Positions 22,278-30,761 of a DNA stretch of 64,000 bases are shown here, piece after piece. The stretch comes from an uncultured Eubacterium sp. (GTDB lineage: Bacteria > Bacillota > Clostridia > Peptostreptococcales > Anaerovoracaceae), in NCBI GenBank assembly GCA_900543485.1, contig UQRM01000009.1, forward strand, positions 1 through 64,000. Reading direction: 5' to 3'. The notes beneath the pieces were generated by a model that saw only the letters and a list, made by a program, of their open reading frames with translations, searched no databases and had not been told where the DNA came from. Both the position numbers and the translations under genes were made by a program. Position 1 is the stretch's first letter; every line of letters starts with the position of its first letter.

Positions 22278-22384
22278 TTTTTCTCTCCTTTCTTCCTGAT
22301 TTCCCCACAGGGGATCGATATTGGAACAAAGCCGCATCTTCCGGCATGAGGCCGGCGATAAGCTCTGTTACATACACCGTTGCT

Positions 22385-22966
22385 CTAGATCTTATCGACC
22401 TGAGCGAAATCCAGTTCTACAGGCGTATCTCTTCCGAACATGGATACCTTCGCCTTCAGCGTCTGCTTCTCCATGTTGACCTCTTCAACAACGCCCATGA
22501 AATTCTCGAACGGTCCGTTGATGACCTTTACAGTATCACCAACATCTATATCGAGATCTATATATATTTTCTCTATTCCCATTCTCCTTACTTCTTCCTT
22601 CGTAAGAGGAATAGGGTCCGAGCCATGTCCTACAAATCCCGTGACTCCTTGTGTATTTCTCACAAGATACCAGGATTCATTGGTCACTATCATCTTTACG
22701 AGGACATATCCGGGGAATATCTTTCTCGTCTTGACCTTTCGCTGCCCATTCTTCACCTCTACTCTGTCCTCGGTAGGCACGATAACATCGAGAATAAGGT
22801 CTTGCATCCCTCTGTTCTCGACGATCTTTTCTATATTTACCTTAACTTTGTTTTCATGACCGGAATAAGTATGAACTACATACCATTTGGCCTCACCATC
22901 GCCTCTCAGACCTTCCAGGCTCTCCAGGTCAAGTTTTTTTTCCTCTTTGTTTTCGTTTTCACACAT
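22385..22966 (-). CDS. nusG: Transcription termination/antitermination factor NusG
   Basis: NusG binds RNA polymerase and links it to Rho or ribosomes. The 193-residue protein has the NGN domain (KWYVVHTYSGHENKV, then GYVLVKM) and a C-terminal KOW domain (VGDTVKVINGPFENFMG). About 25 extra charged residues precede the NGN domain. It follows secE after 27 bases, as in most bacteria. Confidence 0.97.
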   Translation of the reverse strand: MCENENKEEKKLDLESLEGLRGDGEAKWYVVHTYSGHENKVKVNIEKIVENRGMQDLILDVIVPTEDRVEVKNGQRKVKTRKIFPGYVLVKMIVTNESWYLVRNTQGVTGFVGHGSDPIPLTKEEVRRMGIEKIYIDLDIDVGDTVKVINGPFENFMGVVEEVNMEKQTLKAKVSMFGRDTPVELDFAQVDKI

Positions 22967-22993
22967 CGTACTAAAAAGCTCCTGTCCTATCCC

Positions 22994-23269
22994 TTAGAAA
23001 CATACGGCTCTTATAGCCGCCAGCACTCCTGTGTCAACTGCCCAGAATACTACCGCAAAGGCTGCACAAGTAGCCAGCACTATGGCGGTAAATGATCCCA
23101 GTTCCTTCTTTGTCGGCCATACTACTTTCTTCATCTCCAGCTTCACGCCTTTGAAGTATTCCTTTATGCTGCCTCTCTTCCTCTTCTGAGCAGAGGCAGC
23201 CATCGCTCTCTGCCTGTTAGATGTCTGCTTTGCTGCGGCGCCGCCTTTTCCTTTTGACGTTTTTGCCAT
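22994..23269 (-). CDS. secE: Preprotein translocase subunit SecE
   Basis: SecE is the clamp subunit of the SecYEG channel. The 91-residue protein has a basic N-terminal extension of about 35 residues, the amphipathic FKGVKLEMKKVVWPTKKEL helix that is the family signature, and one membrane helix (about 59-80). It lies between rpmG and nusG, the standard arrangement. Confidence 0.96.
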   Translation of the reverse strand: MAKTSKGKGGAAAKQTSNRQRAMAASAQKRKRGSIKEYFKGVKLEMKKVVWPTKKELGSFTAIVLATCAAFAVVFWAVDTGVLAAIRAVCF

Positions 23270-23281
23270 AGTTCTTCTCCC

Positions 23282-23431
23282 TTACTTGGTTTCCTTATGA
23301 AGCGTATGCTTCTTGCAGAACTTGCAGTACTTGTTCATCTCTATACGATCACTGGTATTTTTCTTGTTCTTCATCGTATTGTAATTTCTCTGCTTGCATT
23401 CAGTACAGGCAAGCACAACTTTTACTCTCAT
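23282..23431 (-). CDS. rpmG: 50S ribosomal protein L33
   Basis: This 49-residue protein reads [19 protein letters not shown] at its start and ends HTLHKETK, the L33 pattern. It keeps the four zinc-ligand cysteines (9, 12, 36, 39), so it is the zinc-binding C+ form. A GGAGG site lies upstream of the ATG at 23431. It is the first gene of the rpmG-secE-nusG-rplK-rplA transcript, whose promoter lies about 170 bases upstream; the intervening leader shows no recognised motif. Confidence 0.96.
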   Translation of the reverse strand: MRVKVVLACTECKQRNYNTMKNKKNTSDRIEMNKYCKFCKKHTLHKETK

Positions 23432-23600
23432 ATCACTGTCCTCCGTTCAATTCACAAAGTCGGCTCAGCCGATTCGTCGTCCTCGATGATAAACTCCCTT
23501 AAAACTCCGTCAACATCACGATAAACGCGACATTTTCTTCGTTATAAAAGTAAGAGCAGATACTGCCCTTATTCGGTTATTCACATAAAGTCGCTAAATA

Positions 23601-23629
23601 ATTGTATATTACCACGTTGTCAATGTCAA
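23601..23629 (-). promoter_or_regulatory. Sigma-A type promoter of rpmG-secE-nusG-rplKA
   Basis: On the minus strand TTGACA (23624-23629) and TACAAT (23601-23606) are 17 bases apart. A second TTGACA directly follows the first, giving two overlapping -35 candidates. Confidence 0.78.
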
Positions 23630-23640
23630 GATTTTTCGCG

Positions 23641-23678
23641 AAAAATATGCAGACAGCCTGTCGGCCGCCTGCATATCC
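23641..23678 (-). terminator. Rho-independent terminator of the Ech hydrogenase operon
   Basis: On the minus strand GGATATGCAGGCGGC and GCTGTCTGCATAT form a long stem followed by TTTTTCG. It lies about 25 bases after the polyferredoxin stop codon. Confidence 0.82.
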
Positions 23679-23704
23679 TGACTTTCAGATCGTCTTCAAA
23701 CCGT

Positions 23705-24772
23705 CTATTTTTCCGTCATCTCAAGGGCATCTGCCGGGCATACGTCTATGCAGGCCCCGCAACCGATGCACTTATCCTCGTCCAGCTTCCAGTCATCGAC
23801 CTCTACTTCCAGAGCGTCGGCAGGACATTCATTAGCGCACATGTTGCAGTAAACGCATCTGTCCTCATCCATGACCGGCTTCATCGACACTGCGGCAGGT
23901 TTCTCATCCGCCTTGTCGCCGGCTTCACTTTCCGTATCCGAAGGGATACCTATAGTCAGGCACTTCTTAGGACACTTGTCGACGCATGCTCCGCACTTGA
24001 CACACGCGTCATCATCGACTTTCCAGATTTTTTCCTTTCTGTCGACTTCAAGAGCGTCGCACGGACAATTCTTAGCACACAATCCGCAATAGATGCAGTC
24101 ATCCTGATCGCAGATCAGCTTCTCATCATCTGTTGACGCTTCAGCTGCCGCCGGAGCTTCTTCTGTTTTTTCCTCAGCCTTTGCCTCTCCAGGCGCGCCG
24201 ATAATCAGGCACTTCTTAGGACACTTGTCGACACATGCTCCACACTTGACACATGCGTCATCATCGACTTTCCAGATCTTTTCCTTCCTGTCGACTTCAA
24301 GAGCGTCGCACGGACAATTTTTAGCGCACAATCCACAATAGATGCAGACATCCTGATCACAGATCAGCTTATCGTCGTCCCCGGAAGCCGCATTCGCGCT
24401 GCCGCCTTTATCGTCTTTAGCCGCAGGCTTCTTCACTTCCACATCGACGATATCTATGACCTTTTCCGTACCAGGCTCCGTATACTTAGGGTTCATATCG
24501 AGACAGTTTTTCGGACACGCTTCCACGCACTCTCCGCACTGGACACACTGCATCCTGTGTATCTCCCATTTGCCACCCTTTCTGTCTACATTTATAGCGT
24601 CGGCCGGACATCTTTTGGAGCATATCCCGCAGAGAATACACTTATCCGCCTCGATATCTATGCTTCCTCTCGTCCTTTCCTGCCATTCTCGTTCCACCAC
24701 AGGATACATGAGAGTCGCAGGCTTTTTGAATGCGCTTTTCAGTACTGTTTTGGCAATTTTAAAAGCTCCCAT
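23705..24772 (-). CDS. echF: Polyferredoxin subunit of Ech-type hydrogenase, eight [4Fe-4S] motifs (EchF position)
   Basis: EchF passes electrons from ferredoxin to the hydrogenase core. A standard EchF is a small two-cluster protein; this one has 355 residues. Residues 1-100 resemble EchF and hold the first two CxxCxxCxxxCP motifs (near 45 and 76). Six more follow, near 143, 174, 226, 257, 306 and 336, eight in all. Residues 135-193 and 218-276 are almost identical, a duplication with an 83-residue period, joined by acidic Ala/Glu/Lys linkers. The gene is last in an operon whose order equals echABCDEF. Acting as an extended electron wire or docking arm is inference. The gene name is by position and N-terminal similarity. 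Confidence 0.85.
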   Translation of the reverse strand: MGAFKIAKTVLKSAFKKPATLMYPVVEREWQERTRGSIDIEADKCILCGICSKRCPADAINVDRKGGKWEIHRMQCVQCGECVEACPKNCLDMNPKYTEPGTEKVIDIVDVEVKKPAAKDDKGGSANAASGDDDKLICDQDVCIYCGLCAKNCPCDALEVDRKEKIWKVDDDACVKCGACVDKCPKKCLIIGAPGEAKAEEKTEEAPAAAEASTDDEKLICDQDDCIYCGLCAKNCPCDALEVDRKEKIWKVDDDACVKCGACVDKCPKKCLTIGIPSDTESEAGDKADEKPAAVSMKPVMDEDRCVYCNMCANECPADALEVEVDDWKLDEDKCIGCGACIDVCPADALEMTEK

Positions 24773-24782
24773 TAACTCTCAC

Positions 24783-25865
24783 CTACCTTTCTGTACAACT
24801 GATGCAAGGGTCGATAGTCAGCACCATCATCGGTACGTCCGCCAGATCGCAGCCCTGCAGTATTTTAACCAGTGCCGGGATATTCATATTGGTCGGGGTC
24901 CTGACACGCATCCTCTTGAGGAATTTCGTGCCGGCTCCTTTGGCATAATAATATGCCTCTCCTCTAGGCTGCTCCAGCCTTACCATATGTTCTCCCTCTA
25001 CATTTCCTTTGACCGGAACGTCTATCGGACCATCAGGAATCTTCTCAACAGCCTTGACGATGAGATCTATAGACTGGAACACTTCTCCTATTCTCACCTT
25101 ACATCTCGCATAGCAGTCTCCCGCTTCCTCTATGACAGGTTCGAATCCCAGTTCACCGTATACGCCGTGATTGTCAGTCATTCTCAGATCCTGCACGACG
25201 CCGGATCCTCTTGCCACAGGTCCCACCGCGCACAGCTCCATAGCGTCTTCCTTAGAGAGCACGCCTACACCGCACATCCTGTTTTTAACAGAATCGTCCT
25301 CGATGAATACATCGGTGATCTCTTTCACTTCAGCTCTGATGCTTTCCAGCTTGGAAGCTATCTCCTTCAGCTCTTCATTGTCGATATCCTTTCTCAGACC
25401 ACCTACCTTACAGATGGAGAAGATAACTCTTCCTCCTGTAGCTTTCTCGAGGATATCCAGTATAGTCTCCCTTATCCTCCAGCAGTGCATGAACAGACTT
25501 TCGAAGCCGAACGCATCAGCCAGAAGTCCGAGCCACAGCAAATGGCTGTGGAGCCTGGACAGCTCGTGGAGTATCGTCCTGAGATATTCAGCTCTCTCCG
25601 GTATCTTTACACCCATGGCGCCTTCGATGGAAGCAGCCGCTCCCCATCCGTGTCCAAAGCTGCAAATACCGCAGATACGCTCTATAACATATACCATCTG
25701 GGTATAGTCCCTTTTTTCCACCAGCTTTTCCAGTCCTCTATGGATAAATCCGATAGATGGAATGGCTTCCACTACTGTTTCATCTTCGACCACCAGGTCG
25801 ATGTGAACAGGTTCCGGGAGTACCGGATGCTGTGGTCCGAAAGGAATTATAGTTTTCTTACCCAT
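24783..25865 (-). CDS. echE: Ech-type [NiFe] hydrogenase large subunit
   Basis: This subunit holds the NiFe centre that reduces protons or oxidises H2. It is a 360-residue homologue of NuoD. Both cysteine pairs that bind nickel are present, ERICGIC (65 and 68) and DPCISC (354 and 357), which distinguishes a hydrogenase from a complex I subunit. It ends three residues after the last cysteine, so there is no C-terminal peptide for a maturation protease, as in Ech enzymes. ATG 25865 is chosen for its AAGGAAGG site; a start 36 bases upstream would overlap echD. The product lies on the cytoplasmic face of the membrane. Confidence 0.92.
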   Translation of the reverse strand: MGKKTIIPFGPQHPVLPEPVHIDLVVEDETVVEAIPSIGFIHRGLEKLVEKRDYTQMVYVIERICGICSFGHGWGAAASIEGAMGVKIPERAEYLRTILHELSRLHSHLLWLGLLADAFGFESLFMHCWRIRETILDILEKATGGRVIFSICKVGGLRKDIDNEELKEIASKLESIRAEVKEITDVFIEDDSVKNRMCGVGVLSKEDAMELCAVGPVARGSGVVQDLRMTDNHGVYGELGFEPVIEEAGDCYARCKVRIGEVFQSIDLIVKAVEKIPDGPIDVPVKGNVEGEHMVRLEQPRGEAYYYAKGAGTKFLKRMRVRTPTNMNIPALVKILQGCDLADVPMMVLTIDPCISCTER

Positions 25866-25882
25866 ATTATTACCTTCCTTTC

Positions 25883-26242
25883 CTATTTCTTCGGATTCCA
25901 TGGAGTAGGTTCGGCCACCTTGAAGAAATTGCCTTCATAATCCAGCTCCATATGGTTGAACTGGATGCCGAACAGGTCATGCATTTCGTTTTCATATATG
26001 AATGCAGGCCAATATACACCTGTTATACTTTCTACTTCATCTCCCTGGGAAATAACCAATCTCAGATTTACCAGCTGATAATCCTTGTCAAACGAATAGA
26101 TTATCTCAAAGGTGTCGTCTACGACTGTGGCGCAAGCCTGGCCAAATCTATAGCCTTCAGCCTTAAGATCCTTTACCTTGGTCAGAAGCTGGGAAAGTTC
26201 TACAGGGGTGAAGTTCTGTTCAACAAATACTCTCTCACTCAT
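25883..26242 (-). CDS. echD: Ech-type hydrogenase subunit D (NuoC-like)
   Basis: This 119-residue protein resembles the 30-kDa subunit of complex I (NuoC) and EchD. The YWPAFIYENEMHDLFGIQF segment is the family signature. It has no cofactor motif and serves as a structural part of the hydrophilic arm. Its ATG overlaps the echC stop codon (TGATG), which points to coupled translation. echE follows 17 bases later. Confidence 0.9.
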   Translation of the reverse strand: MSERVFVEQNFTPVELSQLLTKVKDLKAEGYRFGQACATVVDDTFEIIYSFDKDYQLVNLRLVISQGDEVESITGVYWPAFIYENEMHDLFGIQFNHMELDYEGNFFKVAEPTPWNPKK

Positions 26243-26745
26243 CAGTTTTCCCCTCCTTCCTCAGCCGCCTCAGTCTTTTCATTTTCCTCAGCTGCCATGT
26301 CCTCGGCGATCTCCTGGTTCTTCGCCAGTTTTTCTCTCTTTTCCTGGAGCACAGCCAGACCCTTTACTACGCCGTCTATTATGGCCTCCGGTCTTGCCGC
26401 GCAGCCCGGAACGTACACATCTACCGGGATAACGGTGTCTACACCGCCCATGATATTATAGCACTGTTTGAAAATGCCTGCCGAGCAGGCACATATGCCT
26501 ACGGCCACTACCACCTTAGGCTCAGGCATCTGCTCATATATCTGTTTTACGACATCCTTGTTCTGCTCGTTAACAGAGCCGGTAACCAGGAATACATCCG
26601 CGTGTTTCGGGTTACCTGTATTTATGATACCGAATCGTTCCACGTCATACATAGGTGTAAGACATGCCAGAACTTCTATATCACATCCGTTGCAGCTGGA
26701 GCCGTCATAATGGATTACCCATGGTGATTTTGCAATATATGACAT
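26242..26745 (-). CDS. echC: Ech-type hydrogenase small subunit (NuoB-like)
   Basis: This 167-residue small subunit carries the proximal [4Fe-4S] cluster next to the NiFe site. The ligand pattern SSCNGCD (C18, C21), GICACSAGIF and VPGCAARPE matches NuoB/EchC. The C-terminus after about residue 135 is a charged Glu/Lys-rich tail. The ATG has AAAGGAGG upstream. It follows echB after 13 bases. Confidence 0.93.
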   Translation of the reverse strand: MSYIAKSPWVIHYDGSSCNGCDIEVLACLTPMYDVERFGIINTGNPKHADVFLVTGSVNEQNKDVVKQIYEQMPEPKVVVAVGICACSAGIFKQCYNIMGGVDTVIPVDVYVPGCAARPEAIIDGVVKGLAVLQEKREKLAKNQEIAEDMAAEENEKTEAAEEGGEN

Positions 26746-26758
26746 TTCTACACCTCCT

Positions 26759-27628
26759 TTAAACTATCAGATACAGCACGAAAATATTGATAACGCCGCA
26801 GATGAGAGCTACTATCCACGCCGATTTGAAAGCGAACTGCCACTTCATTCTGGCGAAGCTGTTGTCTATGAGAACTTCGAAGAAGTAGGCAACGACAGCT
26901 ACGACTACTCCTATTATCGTTCCCCATACAGTGCCATTGGCGAAGAACAGGAATACGAATCCCAGCAGGAATACGTTTTCATACCAGTGAGATATCTCTA
27001 TCCATCCCAGCGTTCTTCCGGAAAACTCTGTAGTCAGACCTCTTACCAGCTCCTGATGAGCGTGGTGAGACATACTCAGATCGAACGGCGATTTCCTGAA
27101 CTTGATAGTCAGGATAAATACGAAACCGATGAATATACCTATCAAAGGCAGGAACGGCATCGAGATCCCTTTCATGATGTCGCTTACGGTAAAGCTTCCG
27201 CAATACATGTAGAAGCCTATAGCCGTCATCAGCACCATCGGTTCATAAGCCATCATCTGCAACAGTTCACGCTCAGCACCCACCTGTGCATATGGCGAGT
27301 TGGATGAAAAGGCTGCTATGATGAGGAACGCACTGGCTACTGTCAATGTGAATATGACCAGCAGCAGGTCTCCCCCTCCAAAGAATATGGCTCCGGAAGC
27401 CATCACAAAGATGACGAAGATGAGGACATAATAGTCCTGAACTCTCGTTACCGTCTGTTTTTCCTTTTCAAAGAGCTTCAATACGTCGTAGAAAGGCTGA
27501 AGAACAGGAGGGCCTACTCTTCTCTGCATCCTTGCCGACAATTTTCTGTCAAGACCTGCCAGAAGACCTCCTGCCAAAGGAGCCAGGATCAGGTATGCGA
27601 TTATGGATATTACATTCTCGATAATCAT
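26759..27628 (-). CDS. echB: Ech-type hydrogenase membrane subunit B (NuoH-like)
   Basis: This 289-residue, about eight-helix membrane protein is homologous to NuoH/EchB. The first helix is followed by the conserved GLDRKLSARMQRRVGPPVLQP loop (quoted in part), which contacts the hydrophilic arm. AERELLQMMAYEP is a further family motif. It carries the proton or sodium path near the quinone-like site of complex I relatives. Its start overlaps the echA stop by one base. Confidence 0.93.
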   Translation of the reverse strand: MIIENVISIIAYLILAPLAGGLLAGLDRKLSARMQRRVGPPVLQPFYDVLKLFEKEKQTVTRVQDYYVLIFVIFVMASGAIFFGGGDLLLVIFTLTVASAFLIIAAFSSNSPYAQVGAERELLQMMAYEPMVLMTAIGFYMYCGSFTVSDIMKGISMPFLPLIGIFIGFVFILTIKFRKSPFDLSMSHHAHQELVRGLTTEFSGRTLGWIEISHWYENVFLLGFVFLFFANGTVWGTIIGVVVAVVAYFFEVLIDNSFARMKWQFAFKSAWIVALICGVINIFVLYLIV

Positions 27629-29556
27629 TACGCGACACCTCCCAACAAGCTGACAAGGGTTCCGATCATAACACCGATCCCTATTACCAACATGGCGGTA
27701 GTCAATATACCACCTATGAGATTCATCTTCTTTTCTCCGAAGTAGCTGTCCATATGCCAGTTCCTCAGTGTGAACTCAACATCTTTGCCCATGGAGCCAC
27801 GATAAGTCCTGTTGTCTCCTTCGTTGACACCGGCAAGATAGATCGGAACGATCTTCTTCTTTGTCTTTCCGAAGCAGAACGCCGTCAACAGCACCAGGAC
27901 CACCAACATAACGACCATGATGATCATATTGTTGGACGACAGCACCGATGTGGCCAGACCGCCAAATACACCTTCGAGATAAGGTACCAGCATGTACATG
28001 GAGATGAGCGGGAAGATAAGACATACCACGATAGTAAGTCCTGTCAATGTTCCCTGTACAAACCATTCTTCCTTATGTACATCCTGTTGTATATTCTTTT
28101 CATTGGCAACGATGGCCGAAAGCTTACCCATCCACTTTATCCAGTAGAAGGCTGTAACGGCACTTCCGAAGCAAATTATCCCTACCAGGATGAAATTGCC
28201 CGAATCCACAAAGGACGTCATCGCCGCCCATTTTGATATCAGCATACCGAACGGAGCCAGGAACATTCCTGCGATACCTATAAGCATGAAGCTTGCCAGT
28301 CTAGGCATTCTCACAAAGAGACCGTCCATATCCTCGATATCCCTGCTTCCGATATTGTGTTCGGCAGTACCTACGCACAGGAACAGCAGAGACTTGGTAA
28401 CCGCATGGAATATTATCAGCATTATTCCTGCCCATACAGCCTCGGCAGTACCTATGCCGCCGCATGTAACAATCAGACCCAGGTTTGCTATAGTCGAATA
28501 CGCCAGCACTCTCTTGGCATTGCTCTGAGATATGGCGGCGAAGGAGGCCATCAGGAACGTTATCCCGCCGACCATCATCGTCATTATCCCTGCGAAGTTG
28601 CCCATGCCGAGAACAGGCGACAGCTTTATTATCATGAATACTCCGGCCTTTACCATCGTAGATGAGTGAAGGAGAGCTGATGTAGGCGTCGGTGCTACCA
28701 TGGCGCCCAGGAGCCAGCTGTTGAACGGCATCTGAGCCGCTTTTGTGATACCGGCGAAAGCAAAGAATGCTGCCGGGATAGCTACGATCTCGCCGTAAAC
28801 GGAGCCGACCATCAGCATCGTATCGAGCTCTATCGTACCGAATACCGTTCCCAGTATAACGATCCCGACTGCGAAGCTCAGACCTCCGAGAAGGTTCATG
28901 ATCAGCGCTCTGAACGCATTATTGGTCGCTTCCTTGGTCCTGGTGAAACCGATGAGCCAGAAGGACGACAGGCTGGTGATCTCCCAGAAGAAGTACATCC
29001 AGATCATGTTGTTGGATGTTACCAGACCTACCATAGCGCCCAGGAATATGAACATCACGAAGAAGAACCAAGGTCTTCTGTCCGGCTGATCCGAATGGTG
29101 ATGCTGAAAATCTTTCATGTACCCCAGCGCATAAACAGTTATCAAAGAGCCAATAATACCAATAATCAATATCATGATTATCGAAAGTCTGTCAACATAC
29201 ATGTTGCTTCTGACTTCAATGCCGTGTGCTTTAGTAAGCTCAAACCAAATCAACAGAGGAGTTTGGATGACAGCGAAAAGAGACGCCAGATATTTCTTAT
29301 GCTTGATGCCGATTATGATGATATATATCGCAAGCAGCGCTTCGATAGCCATCATAATGTAGTTGACAAATTCGGCGTGGAACTCGAACGAAGTCCCGCC
29401 CGATTTGAAATACTGGACAGCCACGACGATGGATGCCGCCGCGATGACTATCGCCGCCAGCTTGACAACCACGTCTCTGACCTTATCCCCCTTGCTTACT
29501 AAAAGAATCAAGGCAATAATTATTGGAAATCCAATAAGAAAAAGAATAGTGCCCAT
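27628..29556 (-). CDS. echA: Ech-type hydrogenase membrane subunit A (NuoL-like ion pump)
   Basis: This 642-residue membrane protein has about 16 hydrophobic segments and is homologous to the antiporter-like subunits NuoL/M and EchA that move H+ or Na+. Conserved marks are FFWEITSLSSFWLIGF (with the membrane glutamate), AAQMPFNSWLLGAMVAPTPTSALLHSSTMVKAG (part) and a loop histidine/lysine series. It is the first gene of the operon; an AGGAGG site precedes the ATG and a promoter lies 50-79 bases upstream. Confidence 0.92.
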   Translation of the reverse strand: MGTILFLIGFPIIIALILLVSKGDKVRDVVVKLAAIVIAAASIVVAVQYFKSGGTSFEFHAEFVNYIMMAIEALLAIYIIIIGIKHKKYLASLFAVIQTPLLIWFELTKAHGIEVRSNMYVDRLSIIMILIIGIIGSLITVYALGYMKDFQHHHSDQPDRRPWFFFVMFIFLGAMVGLVTSNNMIWMYFFWEITSLSSFWLIGFTRTKEATNNAFRALIMNLLGGLSFAVGIVILGTVFGTIELDTMLMVGSVYGEIVAIPAAFFAFAGITKAAQMPFNSWLLGAMVAPTPTSALLHSSTMVKAGVFMIIKLSPVLGMGNFAGIMTMMVGGITFLMASFAAISQSNAKRVLAYSTIANLGLIVTCGGIGTAEAVWAGIMLIIFHAVTKSLLFLCVGTAEHNIGSRDIEDMDGLFVRMPRLASFMLIGIAGMFLAPFGMLISKWAAMTSFVDSGNFILVGIICFGSAVTAFYWIKWMGKLSAIVANEKNIQQDVHKEEWFVQGTLTGLTIVVCLIFPLISMYMLVPYLEGVFGGLATSVLSSNNMIIMVVMLVVLVLLTAFCFGKTKKKIVPIYLAGVNEGDNRTYRGSMGKDVEFTLRNWHMDSYFGEKKMNLIGGILTTAMLVIGIGVMIGTLVSLLGGVA

Positions 29557-29605
29557 ATAATCCTCCTAATAACAAAAACTAACCGAGCTATAAATTCTCA
29601 TGCTT

Positions 29606-29635
29606 ATTATACATATATATATATGAAATAATCAA
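29606..29635 (-). promoter_or_regulatory. Promoter of the Ech hydrogenase operon
   Basis: On the minus strand TTGATT (29630-29635) and TATAAT (29606-29611) are 18 bases apart. The spacer is an alternating AT tract. Confidence 0.7.
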
Positions 29636-29770
29636 GCCAAATCCAATATGCGAAATACTCTGAAAATTGCTCTATTCGTTGGTTTTTCACCTGATTGGGG
29701 CCCTGTTAATTATTTCGCAAACTTATACAGAAAACGCCAACAACATTGTTGCCGCTTTGGAGGTATTTTT

Positions 29771-30694
29771 TTGAAAAAGGTCTACGATATCGTCATAATC
29801 GGAGGCGGAACCGCTGGCATGACTGCTGCCATATACGGCTGCCGTTCCGGGAAAAAAGTGTTGATAATAGAACGCAGCGTCTTCGGCGGGCAGATAATAT
29901 CCACGCCGGAGATCGAGAATTATCCAGGACTCATTTCGCCCAAAGGCCATACTTTTGCTGCCGATCTCTTCCGGCAGATCGAATCGCTGGATGTTGAAAA
30001 AGCCAGTGACGAGATCTTATCAGCAGCATATGAAGACGAGCTCTTTACTGTTCGCGGGAAAATCAGTGTCTATACCGGCCGTTCTCTCATCATAGCAGTC
30101 GGTACGAAAAACCGGAAACTGGGTCTTCCGGGCGAAGAATCATTTACAGGCCGTGGAATATCGTACTGCGCTACCTGCGACGGAGCCTTTTACAAAGCCA
30201 GGGACGTAGCCGTGGCAGGAGGAGGAAGCACTGCGCTGGAAGAGGCTCTCTATCTGTCCCTCCTGTGCAGAAAAGTCTACCTCATCCACAGACGGAACAG
30301 CTTTTCAGGGGAAGCCGCTCTCGTCAAGAGGGTCGGCAGCACCAGCAACATAGTTGCCCTTCTCGACACTGAGATCAGGGATCTTCGTGGGAAAGATCGC
30401 CTCGACAGCATCGAGATATCCTCCGGGCATATCGCCGGCGAAGGTTCGATCCGTATTCTCCGGATACAGGGACTTTTCATAGCTATAGGCCAAATACCGC
30501 AAAACACGCCCTTCGCCCACCTGGCAGACATGGACAGCTGCGGCTACATCATCGCAGGCGAATCATGCATGACAAAGACACCAGGCGTCTTCGCCGCGGG
30601 AGATTGCAGGACAAAAGAGCTGAGGCAACTGGTAACAGCCGCGGCTGACGGAGCCTCTGCCGCAGCCAACGCCGTGAAATTCCTCGAAAAATGA
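29771..30694 (+). CDS. trxB: Thioredoxin-disulfide reductase family protein
   Basis: This 307-residue FAD protein reduces thioredoxin-like disulfides. It has the N-terminal FAD motif VIIGGGTAGM, the redox pair in SYCATCDGAFY, a nucleotide-binding motif VAGGGSTALEEAL with HRRNSF, and the C-terminal FAD motif GVFAAGDCR. The start is taken as TTG 29771, because GGAGG lies seven bases upstream and the FAD fold starts at once; an upstream ATG at 29648 would add 41 residues not seen in the family. Several family members in Clostridia use ferredoxin instead of NADPH; the retained HRR favours NADPH, but this is not decisive. No thioredoxin gene is adjacent. It runs opposite to its neighbours. Confidence 0.9.
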   Translation: MKKVYDIVIIGGGTAGMTAAIYGCRSGKKVLIIERSVFGGQIISTPEIENYPGLISPKGHTFAADLFRQIESLDVEKASDEILSAAYEDELFTVRGKISVYTGRSLIIAVGTKNRKLGLPGEESFTGRGISYCATCDGAFYKARDVAVAGGGSTALEEALYLSLLCRKVYLIHRRNSFSGEAALVKRVGSTSNIVALLDTEIRDLRGKDRLDSIEISSGHIAGEGSIRILRIQGLFIAIGQIPQNTPFAHLADMDSCGYIIAGESCMTKTPGVFAAGDCRTKELRQLVTAAADGASAAANAVKFLEK

Positions 30695-30733
30695 AACCGC
30701 CGTTTCCTTTAATCGGAACGACGGTCTTGATTC
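30695..30733. terminator. Shared terminator hairpin between trxB and the third APC permease
   Basis: ACCGCCGTTTCC and GGAACGACGGTCT pair across a seven-base loop between two convergent genes. T-richness is modest on both sides (TTGATTCG on plus, TTTCATTTTTCG on minus). Confidence 0.6.
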
Positions 30734-30761
30734 GTAATATCGCTTATATCTTATCCAAGTT

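Noticed and set aside
24783..25865. Complex I (NuoD) instead of hydrogenase
   Set aside because: Both CxxC nickel-binding pairs are intact, which complex I subunits lack, and the operon has the Ech order with no quinone-type or NADH-module genes.
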